From contig NC_012870.2 of the NCBI RefSeq assembly GCF_000003195.3, forward strand, positions 51,480,049 to 51,544,048: 64,000 bases of DNA, in the 5' to 3' direction. This DNA is from Sorghum bicolor. Taxonomy: Eukaryota; Streptophyta; Magnoliopsida; Poales; Poaceae. The notes below the pieces were generated by a model. The model made no database searches and was not told the DNA's origin. It saw nothing but the letters and a program-made list of their open reading frames with translations. The translations under genes were made by a program, and so were the position numbers. Every line of letters starts with the position of its first letter. The first letter of the stretch is position 1. Positions 1 through 11,800 of this stretch are shown in pieces.

Positions 1-580
1 GCTAGTCGACTCTTTAGCTAATAGGTGCACCTATTGGTTTACCTAAATCTCATCCCATGAACTAATAGTGACCAATTCATGAGATTGGGTAAGAAGGCTT
101 ACAACAACATCAAGATCCACAAGATGTTAATCTCTATGATAATGGATTGAGCTCATCTTGCCTTTTGTGGTGAGTGAGATATAACTACACTCCATGATCC
201 ATTCATGCAAGAGAGATTGGGATAAGGGTTCGATAGAAATCCACAACCAAAGAGACGAGAGGTCTTGAGCTAACCATGATCACTAGGCAAGGATGACTTG
301 GCCAATGAGATGATGATCTTGGATTGCATTCCTCCACTTCATCTCCACCTTCACCTTCATCTTCAACTCCAACTCCATATTCTCTCTAGTTCATCCTCAC
401 TCTTGTTCTTCTAGAGAGAGAGGGAGAGGGTGACAAATGGGAGAGTGAGTGAGTTGGAGCTACATTCAGTTGGTGCTAGATATTTCCACTTCGTGCATGT
501 GACATATGGGTCCATGGCTAAGCTGATGACAACTCATCGTCCATTCACTACATGTAGTTTTGTCACCAGTGGATGATCTG
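1..580. other. Unassigned repeat-like sequence, no gene
   Basis: No coding potential or splice-consistent exon of the neighbouring mannosidase gene is visible. There is a short GA-rich run at about 410-430. The stretch is probably old transposable-element DNA because it directly flanks nested LTRs, but no terminus or domain identifies it. Confidence 0.4.
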
Positions 581-898
581 ATTACTGTAATACTCGATTT
601 TAAGGACAAAACTAGATATACAACATATGTGAGTCTTAAAAGCTAAATCTCGCCTATAGCTACAAATAAGGGGTAATATCAAAAGACAATGCATAAATTA
701 TATAACATACTTAATAAATCCGAGATAACCTTAGGCAAGAAACAACAAAAGATACTCCAAACTTTGGGTATTAACTCCACTCTATATGATCCAAACTAAC
801 TGGTTGATCACAAGCCCAAAACTTTTCATGAACGGTGTGGGGAAAATAGCAAGAGTGAGTCCATGTCTAACTCCACAAATATAGCAAGAAGGTCTTAG

Positions 899-2553
899 AT
901 CCCTATTGGGCATTCTTAACGTCATTACCAAAAGTAGACTTAGTTTTCTATTTCTGATAACGGCGCCAAAAATGCCAAACCTATCCCTCATGCCACTTAA
1001 TCCAAGTTGTCATCCCCAGCATGACATGAGAGACGTAGTATTGAAATATGCAATTGCGCTTCTGAATAAATAATAAATGAGATCTGTAAGCGCACAGATT
1101 AATACCGATGTAGCATTTTAACTGGGAAGTATTCCAGGTATCGTTATTTATATTTTTACCACTGGGAAGGGATTACTAACATCAGTGTTGATTATGGAAT
1201 GAAATATGGAACTGAGTATCTATCATTGCATGTGTAATAGAGAGCATTCATCTATCTCTTGCATACAGGGATAAATGTCACATAAAATATAGATAAAGTA
1301 TGAATGGTGATAACTGATCAGCATAACTAGCCACATATAATAATGATAAGCACCTCAACAGATATTCTAGCAAGTCATTAGCATGGGATTAGGATGAACT
1401 ACAAGAATATTTCCTAAGTTATTCTTAACTATAAAGTCTAGCATATCATAGTTAGTGCAATCATACTTGGCAATCATTGCGAGAAAGGACTACGCTCATG
1501 CATAGTGATATTATCAAGGAAGATGAGAAACATAGCAATGACTCCCCTGTAATAATATTGTTTTGACTGCCCTGTACACGGGAGGGGGACTATATAAGAA
1601 TCAATGGAGCTATCACCACCACGAACTACCCCGCGATCCGGCATATAGGGTACAATCGCAGATAAATACGTTATAGACACCATGCCTACACAATATCTAT
1701 CATTTACCCATGGATCCGATGGATAAACGCTATACGATCCTAAACATGTATATAATTCCAATCAAACTAAGCCAAGCATATAACTATGATAAACTAAGAA
1801 CGATATAATTGCAAATGTAAACAAGTAGAGCAAAGTCATAATAAATATATAGAAATAGAACAAAGTTGTATTCATAATATTGAAGAACAATGATGAACAA
1901 ATGAAAAACTATGGAGAAATTACCAAGAATCCTCTTGACATATCCGAAAACCAATCGAAGATTGACTCCTTCTAGTTCTAATCCTATGTAGCTATGCTAA
2001 ACTAGAGATCTAGTTGATGTGGTGGCTCTAGGGCTTGATCAGAGACTCTCCTCTTGATGAATGAATTAGGGTTTGAGGAATGAGAATGAGTGCCTCCTCC
2101 AGGGGCCAGAGGGCCTGCTTATATAGCCCCTCCAAATGAATATAGGCCGTCGGATCAAACCGACCTTAATCGCACGGTTTTCCATAATCCTTTAGGTCGG
2201 TGGAGCATTATCCGTGAGACGGAGCCTGATTGGCTGAGAACCTTGGGCGGGCGCCCAAGGGGGGAGGGTGGGCGCCCAGCCCCCGGGCCCGCTCGGCCTC
2301 CCACTCGTTCACGTGGCTTCTGGACTCTTCTAGATGTTGGATAATTACGGTGCACGTTAATATCTCTATGTAAACCCGACGTGTGGACCTTTCCTCTATA
2401 TTCTCTGATAACCCCCTACAGAAATAGACAAACACCAAAACTCATGGAATTCTGTCAGATAAAACCCTAAGTCTGGGTGTTGGTCGCATTTGGATCCTTT
2501 TCTTTATTTATTTGATGATTATATTTGATACTTAAAGGACCGTCAACAATCCC
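899..2553 (-). mobile_element. Nested solo LTR, same family as element II LTRs, minus orientation
   Basis: Read on the minus strand it starts TGTTGACGGTCC at 2548, like the LTRs at 33472 and 38890. It ends ...GTTAAGAATGCCCAATA at 904. ATCCC flanks both sides (899-903 and 2549-2553), which marks a solo LTR inside the older solo LTR. A TTTTTGGCGCCGTTATC stretch near 955-972 looks like a primer-binding site but lies inside the LTR as bounded by the TSDs. No protein is encoded; short open frames over the GC-rich part (2090-2440) are chance. Confidence 0.75.
2119..2126 (-). promoter_or_regulatory. TATA box of the nested LTR
   Basis: On the minus strand the sequence is CTATATAA. It occupies the same place in the LTR as the CTATATAA at 33893-33900 in the element II LTR, so it is the likely core promoter of this retroelement family. 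Confidence 0.5.
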
Positions 2554-4745
2554 ACAAACTTATGATCAATGTGACATAAATAATATAGAGCATAAACAAT
2601 AAAAAATTAGTATCTTAAGATAACAAGAACCATCACCCTTGATGTAAGAGTCCCCAAGGCTTCTCGTGTCCGCGAGCTTGGCTAGTACACTAGTTTATTA
2701 AACACTCTATATAGGTCGTACATCTTTGAGTCATGATTTACCCTTTCGCCCGAGGTAGCTAATCTCTTAACCCCCTTCCTAGGGAGGTCGGCAGGGTTCA
2801 CTATGAAGCCTTTCAAAAGTTCGCCTAACAAATTAGGGCCACAAAGTTTCCAATTAGCGAGCAGATATAGAGCCCCCTTCCGAATAGCACAATGATGTGC
2901 AACATATACACATAAGGACACAGGCCACACTATACCCAAATCGGCAAGCCCCTCTAGCACGCTTATGGGTAACATCTAACAATCTAGAAAAGGTATTCAT
3001 ACTGAGCTAAAGCTAGAGCCATTTATAGCCGTCATCGTTGCACTATCAATCCCGGTGACCACTTACAGATAAATTATCGTTTGTTACTTAAACATTAGTC
3101 AAGTCATAAGATTATGGTCACAAAAAGAAAACCCAAATGCTATACTTGCCTAGATCTAAGTTTCTCTGCTGCTCTTGCTGATTCTATTGGTCATCAAGGT
3201 ACTGATCTTGATCACCAAAGTACTGCTCACCGTCTATACTCGATCACCAATCATCAACACACAAACAATTAGAGCCAAACATACATGAAGCAAGATAAAG
3301 CTATAGTTAGAATAGTACAACAATAGCAAAACAATATGAAAAGTTTATAAAAACATTCTACGCATCACTACGAACACACAAACGTAAAGATCACGAAAAT
3401 CGGAGCTAAAACAGAGAAGATATGAATTTTCCTAAGATTTCCTATAGGAAAGAAATTATTTAAATAGGGTCGAAATTGAAAAGTTGCAAACTGGTGAACC
3501 TAGGTTACTAACATGTAGTTCTCATGAATACGAATCTAATGCAATTCAAATGGGTCAAATCGGAGTTAAAATGAATATTTTTATGAGCAAAAGAATCCCA
3601 CCGGCAATTTTGTAAATACTGAAAAGCGTATTTTGAATCAAACCATGGTGTTTTACGTTTTCAAAAATGGAAAGCGTAAATCAAGATGTCACCTTGGACC
3701 ATGGGTTTGATTATGAAAAAGTGCAGGGTCTTTTTAACAAAAACGTCAACCGAACAAGTATCTTATGATTTTGGCCGTCGGATCTAGATTGGACGGCACA
3801 GATTAATAGCTGGGGAGGGAGAGGGCAGATGGAGGCGCATCGCCAAAACAGGAAAGACCTCACCGGAGTTCATTGTTTTGGTGATTTAGTCCATGATTCG
3901 ATGAACCAAAAGCAGGGAAGCGAGGGGCTCAAGGCGATCTCACCTAGGGCTGACATCAATCTATGCTCGGCGTCAATCTATCAATCTCACGCTATGAAGC
4001 CCGACATCAATCTTAAGGAGGCGAAGGTGCGATGGAACAACGACCTGTGCTCGGCGTCAATCTAGGATGGCAGCGGCGTTTGCGAGCTTGATTTGGAAAG
4101 GCAAAACAACATGCTAAGACTCGGGAAAAGGGTAGCAACGCATGCGGTTCCATCTTATATAGGGGTCTTGCATGCGGAAAACGCCAATCATGAAGAAATT
4201 GGGCAGATTTTTTTACCCTGGACGGAGTCCGGTCTCTAGACGGTGATGGGATGAAGGAGGAGGCGTTGACGAACAGGTCCCTCTGGTCAGCAACACGAGA
4301 AGTGGGGTCGGGTGGCAGAGAGAGAAGGGAGATGGGGCGCCTCGCGATGGCTTGGGTCGGGACGGGCCATGGCAGCCTGCTGCGCTAAATAGCCGAGTGG
4401 GCTAGATAGCTGGAGAGGGAGAGGAAATTGGGCCCCTGAGGCCAAAAAGGAGAGGAAGAAAGTTTTCTTCTTTTTTTTTATTTCAAACCATTTGAAAATC
4501 ATTACCAAAGCAATTTGGATCATTTTGAAAAGCATTTAAAATCAGTTTGAAGTTTGGTCAAAACCACTCACCCAAGTAAACCAAATGCAAAGACATGTAT
4601 GCTCAACCATGTTTCTAACTCCTATGGTAAATTTTTATTTAATGGAAAATATTGTTTTCCTAGGTCTTTATGAGGACCAAAAATACAAAATTAAATCATT
4701 TTAACTCTATTTCAAAAGAGGCAAATTTTAGGGTGTTACAATTAC

Positions 4746-5478
4746 ACCAACGGATGATCTAGTGTCCTCTGAGTCTGTGATCTTAATCCAGTTTGCATGG
4801 TTGATCCACGGGAATGACTTGCTTGTTCTAAGGGTTGACAGCCTGATCTCGACAACTTATGCTTCGGTTGAATGCCATTCTCATTGATGCGCCGACTACT
4901 GTTGGCTTCATACTCTTTTGGCTTGTGCAAAGGTGTCGCTGATTGTCTAAAGCTAAGGGTCTATTGGTTGTTGGGAATTTCGGGTCATTACAATCCAAAT
5001 CCATGCCACAACTAGGACACAATATATAGTTAAAGTTCTGTTTCTCATTTTAGTGAAGCTATGGTTTTGCATTGGGGAACCTTCATTTGAAACATGTTAT
5101 TACTTATCCTTTTGGTAAACTACGTCCAGGTTGAGATTATTGGTCTAGCTAGCTTTCACTTTGAATTCATTTTCCAACTGTCTAGCAAAAGCCTCTCTAG
5201 AAGTAATAGTGATCAGAGTTATATTAGTGATATACTTAACTCTTTGGTCAGCTGCAGTACTCTCAATGACATGAAATCCTTGGCCATAAGTAAACAAGCC
5301 ACAAAAGGGGAGAAACTCCTAGAGCATTTTTTCAAGTATGTACATCAGTCGCTATAAACCCTATCGGTCGCTATAGACTTATAGCGACGCCACTTGCCGC
5401 AACTTTTACATCTGTCGCTATAACGACTTATAGTAACCAATATGGAGTCGCTACAAATCGATTGGTTGTGGTGTAGTG
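4746..5478. mobile_element. Terminal part of a CACTA-type DNA transposon
   Basis: The right boundary reads ...GGTTGTGGTGTAGTG at 5478, the inverse of CACTACACCACAACC. The last 130 bases hold repeated TCGCTATA/TATAGCGAC motifs in both orientations (from about 5350), as in CACTA subterminal regions. The other end is not in the window, so the solo LTRs and the stretch 1-580 may sit inside this transposon. An open frame of 87 codons at 5094-5357 lies in this part. Its product is not recognised, and it could be transposase-derived or a captured fragment. Confidence 0.5.
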
Positions 5479-5619
5479 TGTTCTAAGGTTTAAAATGAAT
5501 TAGTTATGAACTTTTAAAGATTTCACCATATTATTTTTTGGAAATTGATATTTCTACGAAGTTGTTCGATTTTAATAGTTTGATGCCCTAATGATATCCA
5601 GTTTTAGAGTTTTATGGCT

Positions 5620-5748
5620 AAAATCAGACACAGTTTTTTTTTGACCAAAAATAACTGCAGGGGAGGTCCCCACAGTATTCAAATTTTCATTAATTAAAAG
5701 AGAGCAGAAGTCTTACATGTAAATTAACTAAAAAAATCAGACACAGTT
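5620..5748 (-). mobile_element. 97-bp 5'-truncated LINE tail with 16-bp TSD
   Basis: AAAATCAGACACAGTT occurs at 5620-5635 and again at 5733-5748. The insert between them (5636-5732) begins with a T run, which is a poly(A) tail on the minus strand, preceded on that strand by CTGCAGTTATTTTTGGTC. This is the signature of a severely 5'-truncated non-LTR retrotransposon insertion. It lies in the intron just upstream of the first mannosidase exon in the window. Confidence 0.8.
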
Positions 5749-5884
5749 AATAGTTTAATGGCCAAACATAGTCTTCTTCATTTTACAAATATCATTACGC
5801 AATAAAAAGGGATAACTAAACTAAGCAAAACTTTAAAAGTCATGTTTGAATGACAATGAACTGATTAAATTTTATTCCTTTTAG

Positions 5885-8800
5885 GTGACTCTCAAAGTTA
5901 TCCGTGGACCTCTATTTGATGAAGTGCATCAACAATTCAGCTCTTGGATTTATCAGGTCAGATCAAATATTTACTGCAGCTCAGAACCAAATTATAATTA
6001 AAATGTAATATATCTTACATAATTCATGGAGCATTACATAAGAATATTTTGTTGATATACTAACATACATAGAAGTGGGGTCACTAAAAATTATTTATTT
6101 ATAGTAGTACAAGACATCTCTTTTATAGGAATCATAGGAGGAAATCATGGGATTCTTGAATTTTATTTAAAGCATTAAATTGTAGTACTCTGTTGCAAGA
6201 TTTGCACATCCTACAATTTCAATAATTCATTACTTTTTTCTCAAAAAAAAAACCAAAGAGAGCTACACTTCATTATATTAAGAAGAAAGATGGGTTAAGA
6301 ACCCTTTACAATACACACCACACACCACACTGTTTGACTGATTACAATCACGCCCATGTACTAGTTGTCGAGACGACCAATACCAAACATACTATCGATC
6401 AGAGAGTGGGAAGGACAACCCCTGAGCACCTGCCATGCACCATAACTAGCGCTCCTCCCCTATAGCAACCAAGGCCCTAGCGATGCTAGGCATTATCCCT
6501 TAGAAACACACTAGTTTCCATAATTCCACAATGTCCAGGCCTCAAGGATTATTAGTGAATTTAGCCCTTTCTTTGTCTCACCATTCACAGCAGAACTTGT
6601 CTTCTACCCCCACACATCAAAGGAACTGTCTCAAGGTTGTGGAGCTAGAACATGGAGCCTGACTTGCCAAAGGTGAAAGTACCAGAATTGTCTTGCGAAA
6701 ACGCATGATACTAGGATATGGTTGATGGCCATCATGCTGATCACATAGAGGACATTGTTCAGCATGAGGCAATCCTGGTCGCGCAAGACGATTTACAGTC
6801 CAGCACTTATTATGTGCAACCAGTCACAAAAAGAAACAGCACTTGGGTTGTCCCCATGTTTTCCAGATCCGTTCATAGGGGCCAAAAAGTGTGGAGTCAA
6901 AAAAAAAACCCTCATATGCAGATTTTGCCATGTATTGCTCACTGGAGGAGAGTTGCCAAATATGTGAGTCCTCAACCTCAGGATGTAGCTCAAAACCAGA
7001 TAGGAGGGCCCAAAGTTGTAGAAAATCACTATATCCCTAACTGTAAGGGCACCTTGTACATCTTTAACCCAAGTCCAACCAGTGAGAGCTTCCTGAACAG
7101 TGCGCTTTTTAATTCTTCTCTTGTGCAAGGTCTGCAATGCATTGTCTATGGAGCCACCGGTCTGACCAAAAGAGGGTATGCGAGCCATTACCAACTTCAG
7201 ATACGATGGCCACCAAGAAAAAAGAGGGCACATGGTCAGGGACTTGAATTGGTAATTTCGCCTAGAGACAATTGGGTTCTGTTTTTTGGAGCCAAATCAA
7301 CCTCATGCGCAGAGGCCATCCAAGGGTCCTGAGGTCTGAAATTACCAGTCCACCCAACTCGGGGGGGCGGCAAACTTTCTCCTATGCAACTAGACAGTGC
7401 CTGCCCTGTACATCTTTTCGACCATGCCAAAGAAAGCCCCGCCATGTTTTGTCCACAACTTTGATAGCCCATGGCCGGAAGTCAATGGCCATTAAGAGAT
7501 AAACAAGCATAGCTGTTAGCATGAACTGAACTTGCACTTTTCGACCAGCACATGTCATTAGGTCTGCCTTCCACCTAGGTAGCTGGTCTGCAATTCTGTC
7601 AATAATTGGTTGGACTTGTGCTTTTGTGAGCTTTCTTAGCGAAAGGGGCAAACCCAAATATTTGCAAAGGAATTCAGCAAGCGCACATGGAAGTACATTC
7701 TGCCGGACAGTAAGTTCCTGTTAACCACACCTGATGGGCAGAACATTACTCTTTTGAAGATTGGTTCTAAGACCAGAAGCATCTCCAAAAAGATTTATCA
7801 AATCCATTATGATGGCAATATCACTGGTTTCAGGTCAAAGAAATAGAACCATATGGTTTGCATACAGTGAAATCCTGTGTTGTAATGGTTGTGTCAAAAG
7901 TGGCTGCAGCAAGCCTTCATTGATAGCTTTAGAAATCATTTGTCCCAGAACATCCATCACCAAGATGAATAGCTTTGGGGATAGTGGATCCAATTGCTTT
8001 AACTCATGCCGATGGGGGATATGCTCCCCGGGAACCGCATTCAGAAGCACTTGAGTAGAAGAAGTATATAGTAACCCACTAATTATGTCCCTCCGGATCT
8101 GCCCGAAATCCAAGGATTACAACACCTCAAGAACAAAGGGTTAAGAAATCAAGTCAAAAGCTTTAGAAATATCCAGCTTGAGGAGGACACGCGGTTGCTT
8201 CTGTTGATGAAGGAATCTTGTTGCCTGTTGTACCATCATAAAATTATCTTGAATGAAACGGCCTTTTACGAACACACTTTGGTTTGCTGACACCATTTGG
8301 TGCAGATAGCCTGCAAGACGATTCGCTAGTAATTTAGTAATTCCTTCGCAAAACTGTGGACTAAACTTATTGTCTGTAAGTCCTTGGGTTCATCAGTAGC
8401 TCTCTTTTTGGGGAGGAGAGTGGGCCATATTGAGAATCCCAAAATTCATGAATTTTCTGCTCCAAATCGCTGAAACAGCAGCCATGATATCAGACTTGAT
8501 TATTGACCTGCAGAATTTGTAAAAATAACCCGTAAACCCTTCTGGCCAAGGAGCTTTGTCTAAAGGGAGTTGCCTAATTGTTTAGTTTCCAATCACCCTC
8601 ATGATTTGGTTCTTTTATTCTATACCTTAGTACTAGGATAATGTTGTATTTTCTATCATCAGACTTTCAACTAAATTATAAATTTGGAATATGTATGGTC
8701 TAATGATATCATTTCTTGGCAAGTGGTTGTCAATGCGTCATTTGAATATATGCTCCATTCCAAAGTAATAATTTTCTAGAAACTTTTGGACAGACTAAGG

Positions 8801-11800
8801 ATGCTGGCAAAAAAGTATGTACCCTCATTTCCTTTCCTTTCTCGGAGAATATCTCCTAGATTTGGCAGTTACCATTTGCATGCACCTTGTAGAATGTTAT
8901 TTTGTCTGGGACAAACTTTAAACCTTAGAAACCTATTTATTTTGGGACAGAGCTGAGAGAGTAGTTTTCTACTACACTCTGCACTTAAAAAGATACAGGA
9001 AGACTTATATCAGCAGTGAAGCTGTGATTAACATTTCTCTATATAGATTACACGACTCTACAAGAACAAGGAGCATGCTGAAGTTGAATACACGGTTAGT
9101 AACTACTTCGGCTTTGGACAATATAATATTACAGTGATGTTTTTGGGACATCTACTATTCAAAGTCAAACTTACTATTTTGTTGCTCTGGTTTGTCACAA
9201 AGATTGGTCCAATCCCTGTTGATGATGACGTAGGAAAGGAGGTTATCACACAGTTGACTGCAAATATGAGTACAAACAGTACATTTTATACAGATTCCAA
9301 TGGAAGGGATTTCCTCAAAAGGGTAATGGTATATAATATATTCTTTGGATATTTGCTATTATTACTTGTTTAAGAATCACATCATTGGTATACTGTTGAA
9401 TAGATCATTCCCAGCTTTTAGGCAAATGTGGGAGCCCATCTGAAATATTTGTCTAGTTTTCTTTTACCTGCACATTCACTAAGATTTTCATTGCAGGTGA
9501 GAAACTACAGGAAGGATTGGAATCTTCAAGTGACTCAACCAGTTGCAGGAAATTACTACCCGGTAAGTGAAAGTTCACATAAACAGACTAACAGAGTGCT
9601 GTCATTAATTGGCAGATTGCCAGTAACATCACAACAACTTGTTCTCCTTGTTAAATATTTTTGCAATGGACAGAATCACTGGTGAACAACACAGAGGGCA
9701 GTGTTGATTTTAGCCATGGCTCTCTGGTACTGTAGCTGAAAAATAACTGAACCAATTATATAGCATTTCCATTGCTTTTCATGGAAGCCGAGCATTGTTT
9801 GGGCACAGGGCCAGGCCAGGCTGAATGAAAGGCTGATTAGTTTTGCACCATGCTTGCGCTTGGGTTGATTTTATTTAATGTTTCAGGATTTTTCTTTTTC
9901 CTCGAACATGCAGGGCAGCTGTGTGTCAATATATTAAGAAGAAAGAAGGGTGTAGCACCCAGTCAAAAATACAAAGGGGGTTTTATACCCCCCACACATA
10001 CACACACACACTAGATCACCTGTTACCAAATTAAACAACCCAAGACCAGAGAGACCTATCAGTCTAACTGGACGGCTGCAGGGCAAGAAGATGAGAAATT
10101 TCTTGAGCCCCAGCCAACTCCCACATAAACATCTCATCCCTACTGGAGGAGAGAAGCTCATTCAGATCGGGCTGCCTTCCATCAAAGACGCAGCGATTCC
10201 TGTGATTCCAGAAAGACCAAGCCACCAGGATTATAACAGAATTCAGCCCATGCTTTGCATGATCAGCCACCCTTGTGGTCACCTGATCCCACCAATCTTC
10301 GAAGGAATAATCATCCGACTATGGGGCTAAGCCTTGCAAACTGAGATGCCAGCAAGTGGTTAATCGTCTTCTCCTGTTGCTCACACAGAACACAGTGCTC
10401 AGGATGCGGCAGCCTATCAGCCGTCCAACACTTATTGTGTGCGACCAGCCACATGAAAAATTGGCACTTGCTAGATGCCCAACTTCTCCATATTATTTTG
10501 CAAGGATAAAATTTGATGGCACCAATAAACATTGCGTCATAAGCTGACTTAGCTGAATATTTTCCTATACATAAGAATTCCAGATGTGAGAGTCATCCAC
10601 ATCAGGCTGCAACAACACCTCAGTCAATAGCTGCCACAGATTGAGGTATTCAGTCAAAAATGCCACGGTATGAACTCCTCTATTGTCAGCCACCCATCTC
10701 CCATCAGTAAGTGCCTCATAGATTGTTCTTTCCTTTGCCCGACTAGAAATTAAACCAAAAAGATGTGGCACAAGCTTATCAAGGCTCTGTCCATGCAGCC
10801 ATCTGTCCGTCCAAAAGAGGGTGTTCCTACCATTGCCGACTTCAGAAACTATGGCTAATGAGAAAAAGGCTTTGACCGAATGATGCACCTGGATGGGGAA
10901 AAAAGCCCATGGCTCTTTTGGCTCAGTTTTCTGTAACCAGAGCCATCTCATTCTGAGGGCCCATCCTAATTGTTGCCACTGTGAAATACCAAGCCCCCCA
11001 ACTTTGGTGGTCGAGTAACCTTGGGCCAAGCCACCAAGCAATGTCCAACTTTCACATCTCTTCTACCTTTCCAGTGGAAACCTCATCTGATCTTATCAAT
11101 GGCCTTGATGGCCCATGGTGGGAGATCCATAGCCATAGATAGGTAGTACTTTTCTTCATGCCCTTGTTAGCAAATCAGCCTTCCATCCAGGTAGTTGGTC
11201 AGCTACTTTGTCTATTGTTGGTTGGATTTGGGCCCTAGTTAGCTTTTTGAGAGATAAAGGCACTCCGAGATACTTACAGGGGAATTCAAGCAACTGACAG
11301 GGAAGGTGAGCTTGTAATAATTGTCTGTCCTCCTCCTGACACTGGATGGACATCACACTACTCTTCTCCATGTTGGTTTTTAACCCACTAGCCCTTTCGA
11401 ACAAGTGCAACATGTCCAAAATAATGTCGATGTCATAAACAGAAGGCCTTAGGAAGGTTACCACATCATCTGCATAAATAGAAATCAGGTGCTGCAATGC
11501 CCTTCTAGCGAGCAGCTGCAAAGATCCTCTTCCATTGCCATTTTATCATGAAGCCAAATACATCCATGACTAAAATAATTAAATAACATCAGCGATAATG
11601 GATCACCTTGCCTCAAACCCCTTTTGTATTTTTTTTTTCCACTAGGGAGCCATTGAGCATCGCCTGTTGGAAGAAGAAGCGAGGAGACCACTAATAAAAT
11701 CACACCAAATCTGTCCAAAACCCAAGTTTCTCGGAACTTCCAGCAGGAACAGCCATGAGACGAAATCAAAGGCCTTTGTGATATCTAACTTCAGCAGAAT

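Larger units (their letters stand above)
581..4745. mobile_element. Solo LTR (TGTAA...TTACA) with 5-bp TSD, interrupted by a nested solo LTR
   Basis: The left end reads TGTAATACTCGATTTTAAGG at 586 and the right end reads CAAATTTTAGGGTGTTACA up to 4740. The two are near-inverted copies, as expected for LTR termini that begin TG and end CA. The pentamer ATTAC lies immediately outside both ends (581-585 and 4741-4745), so this is an insertion with a 5-bp target-site duplication. Without the nested element (904-2548 plus one TSD copy) it is about 2.5 kb and has no gag or pol, so a solo LTR left by LTR-LTR recombination is the best reading. The family is probably Ty3-like but was not identified. 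The stretch 2554-4740 contains no gene. Confidence 0.7.

Noticed and set aside
6718..7332. 204-codon + strand frame
   Set aside because: It is antisense to the LINE tail whose domains are recognisable on the minus strand. The + translation has no known domain.
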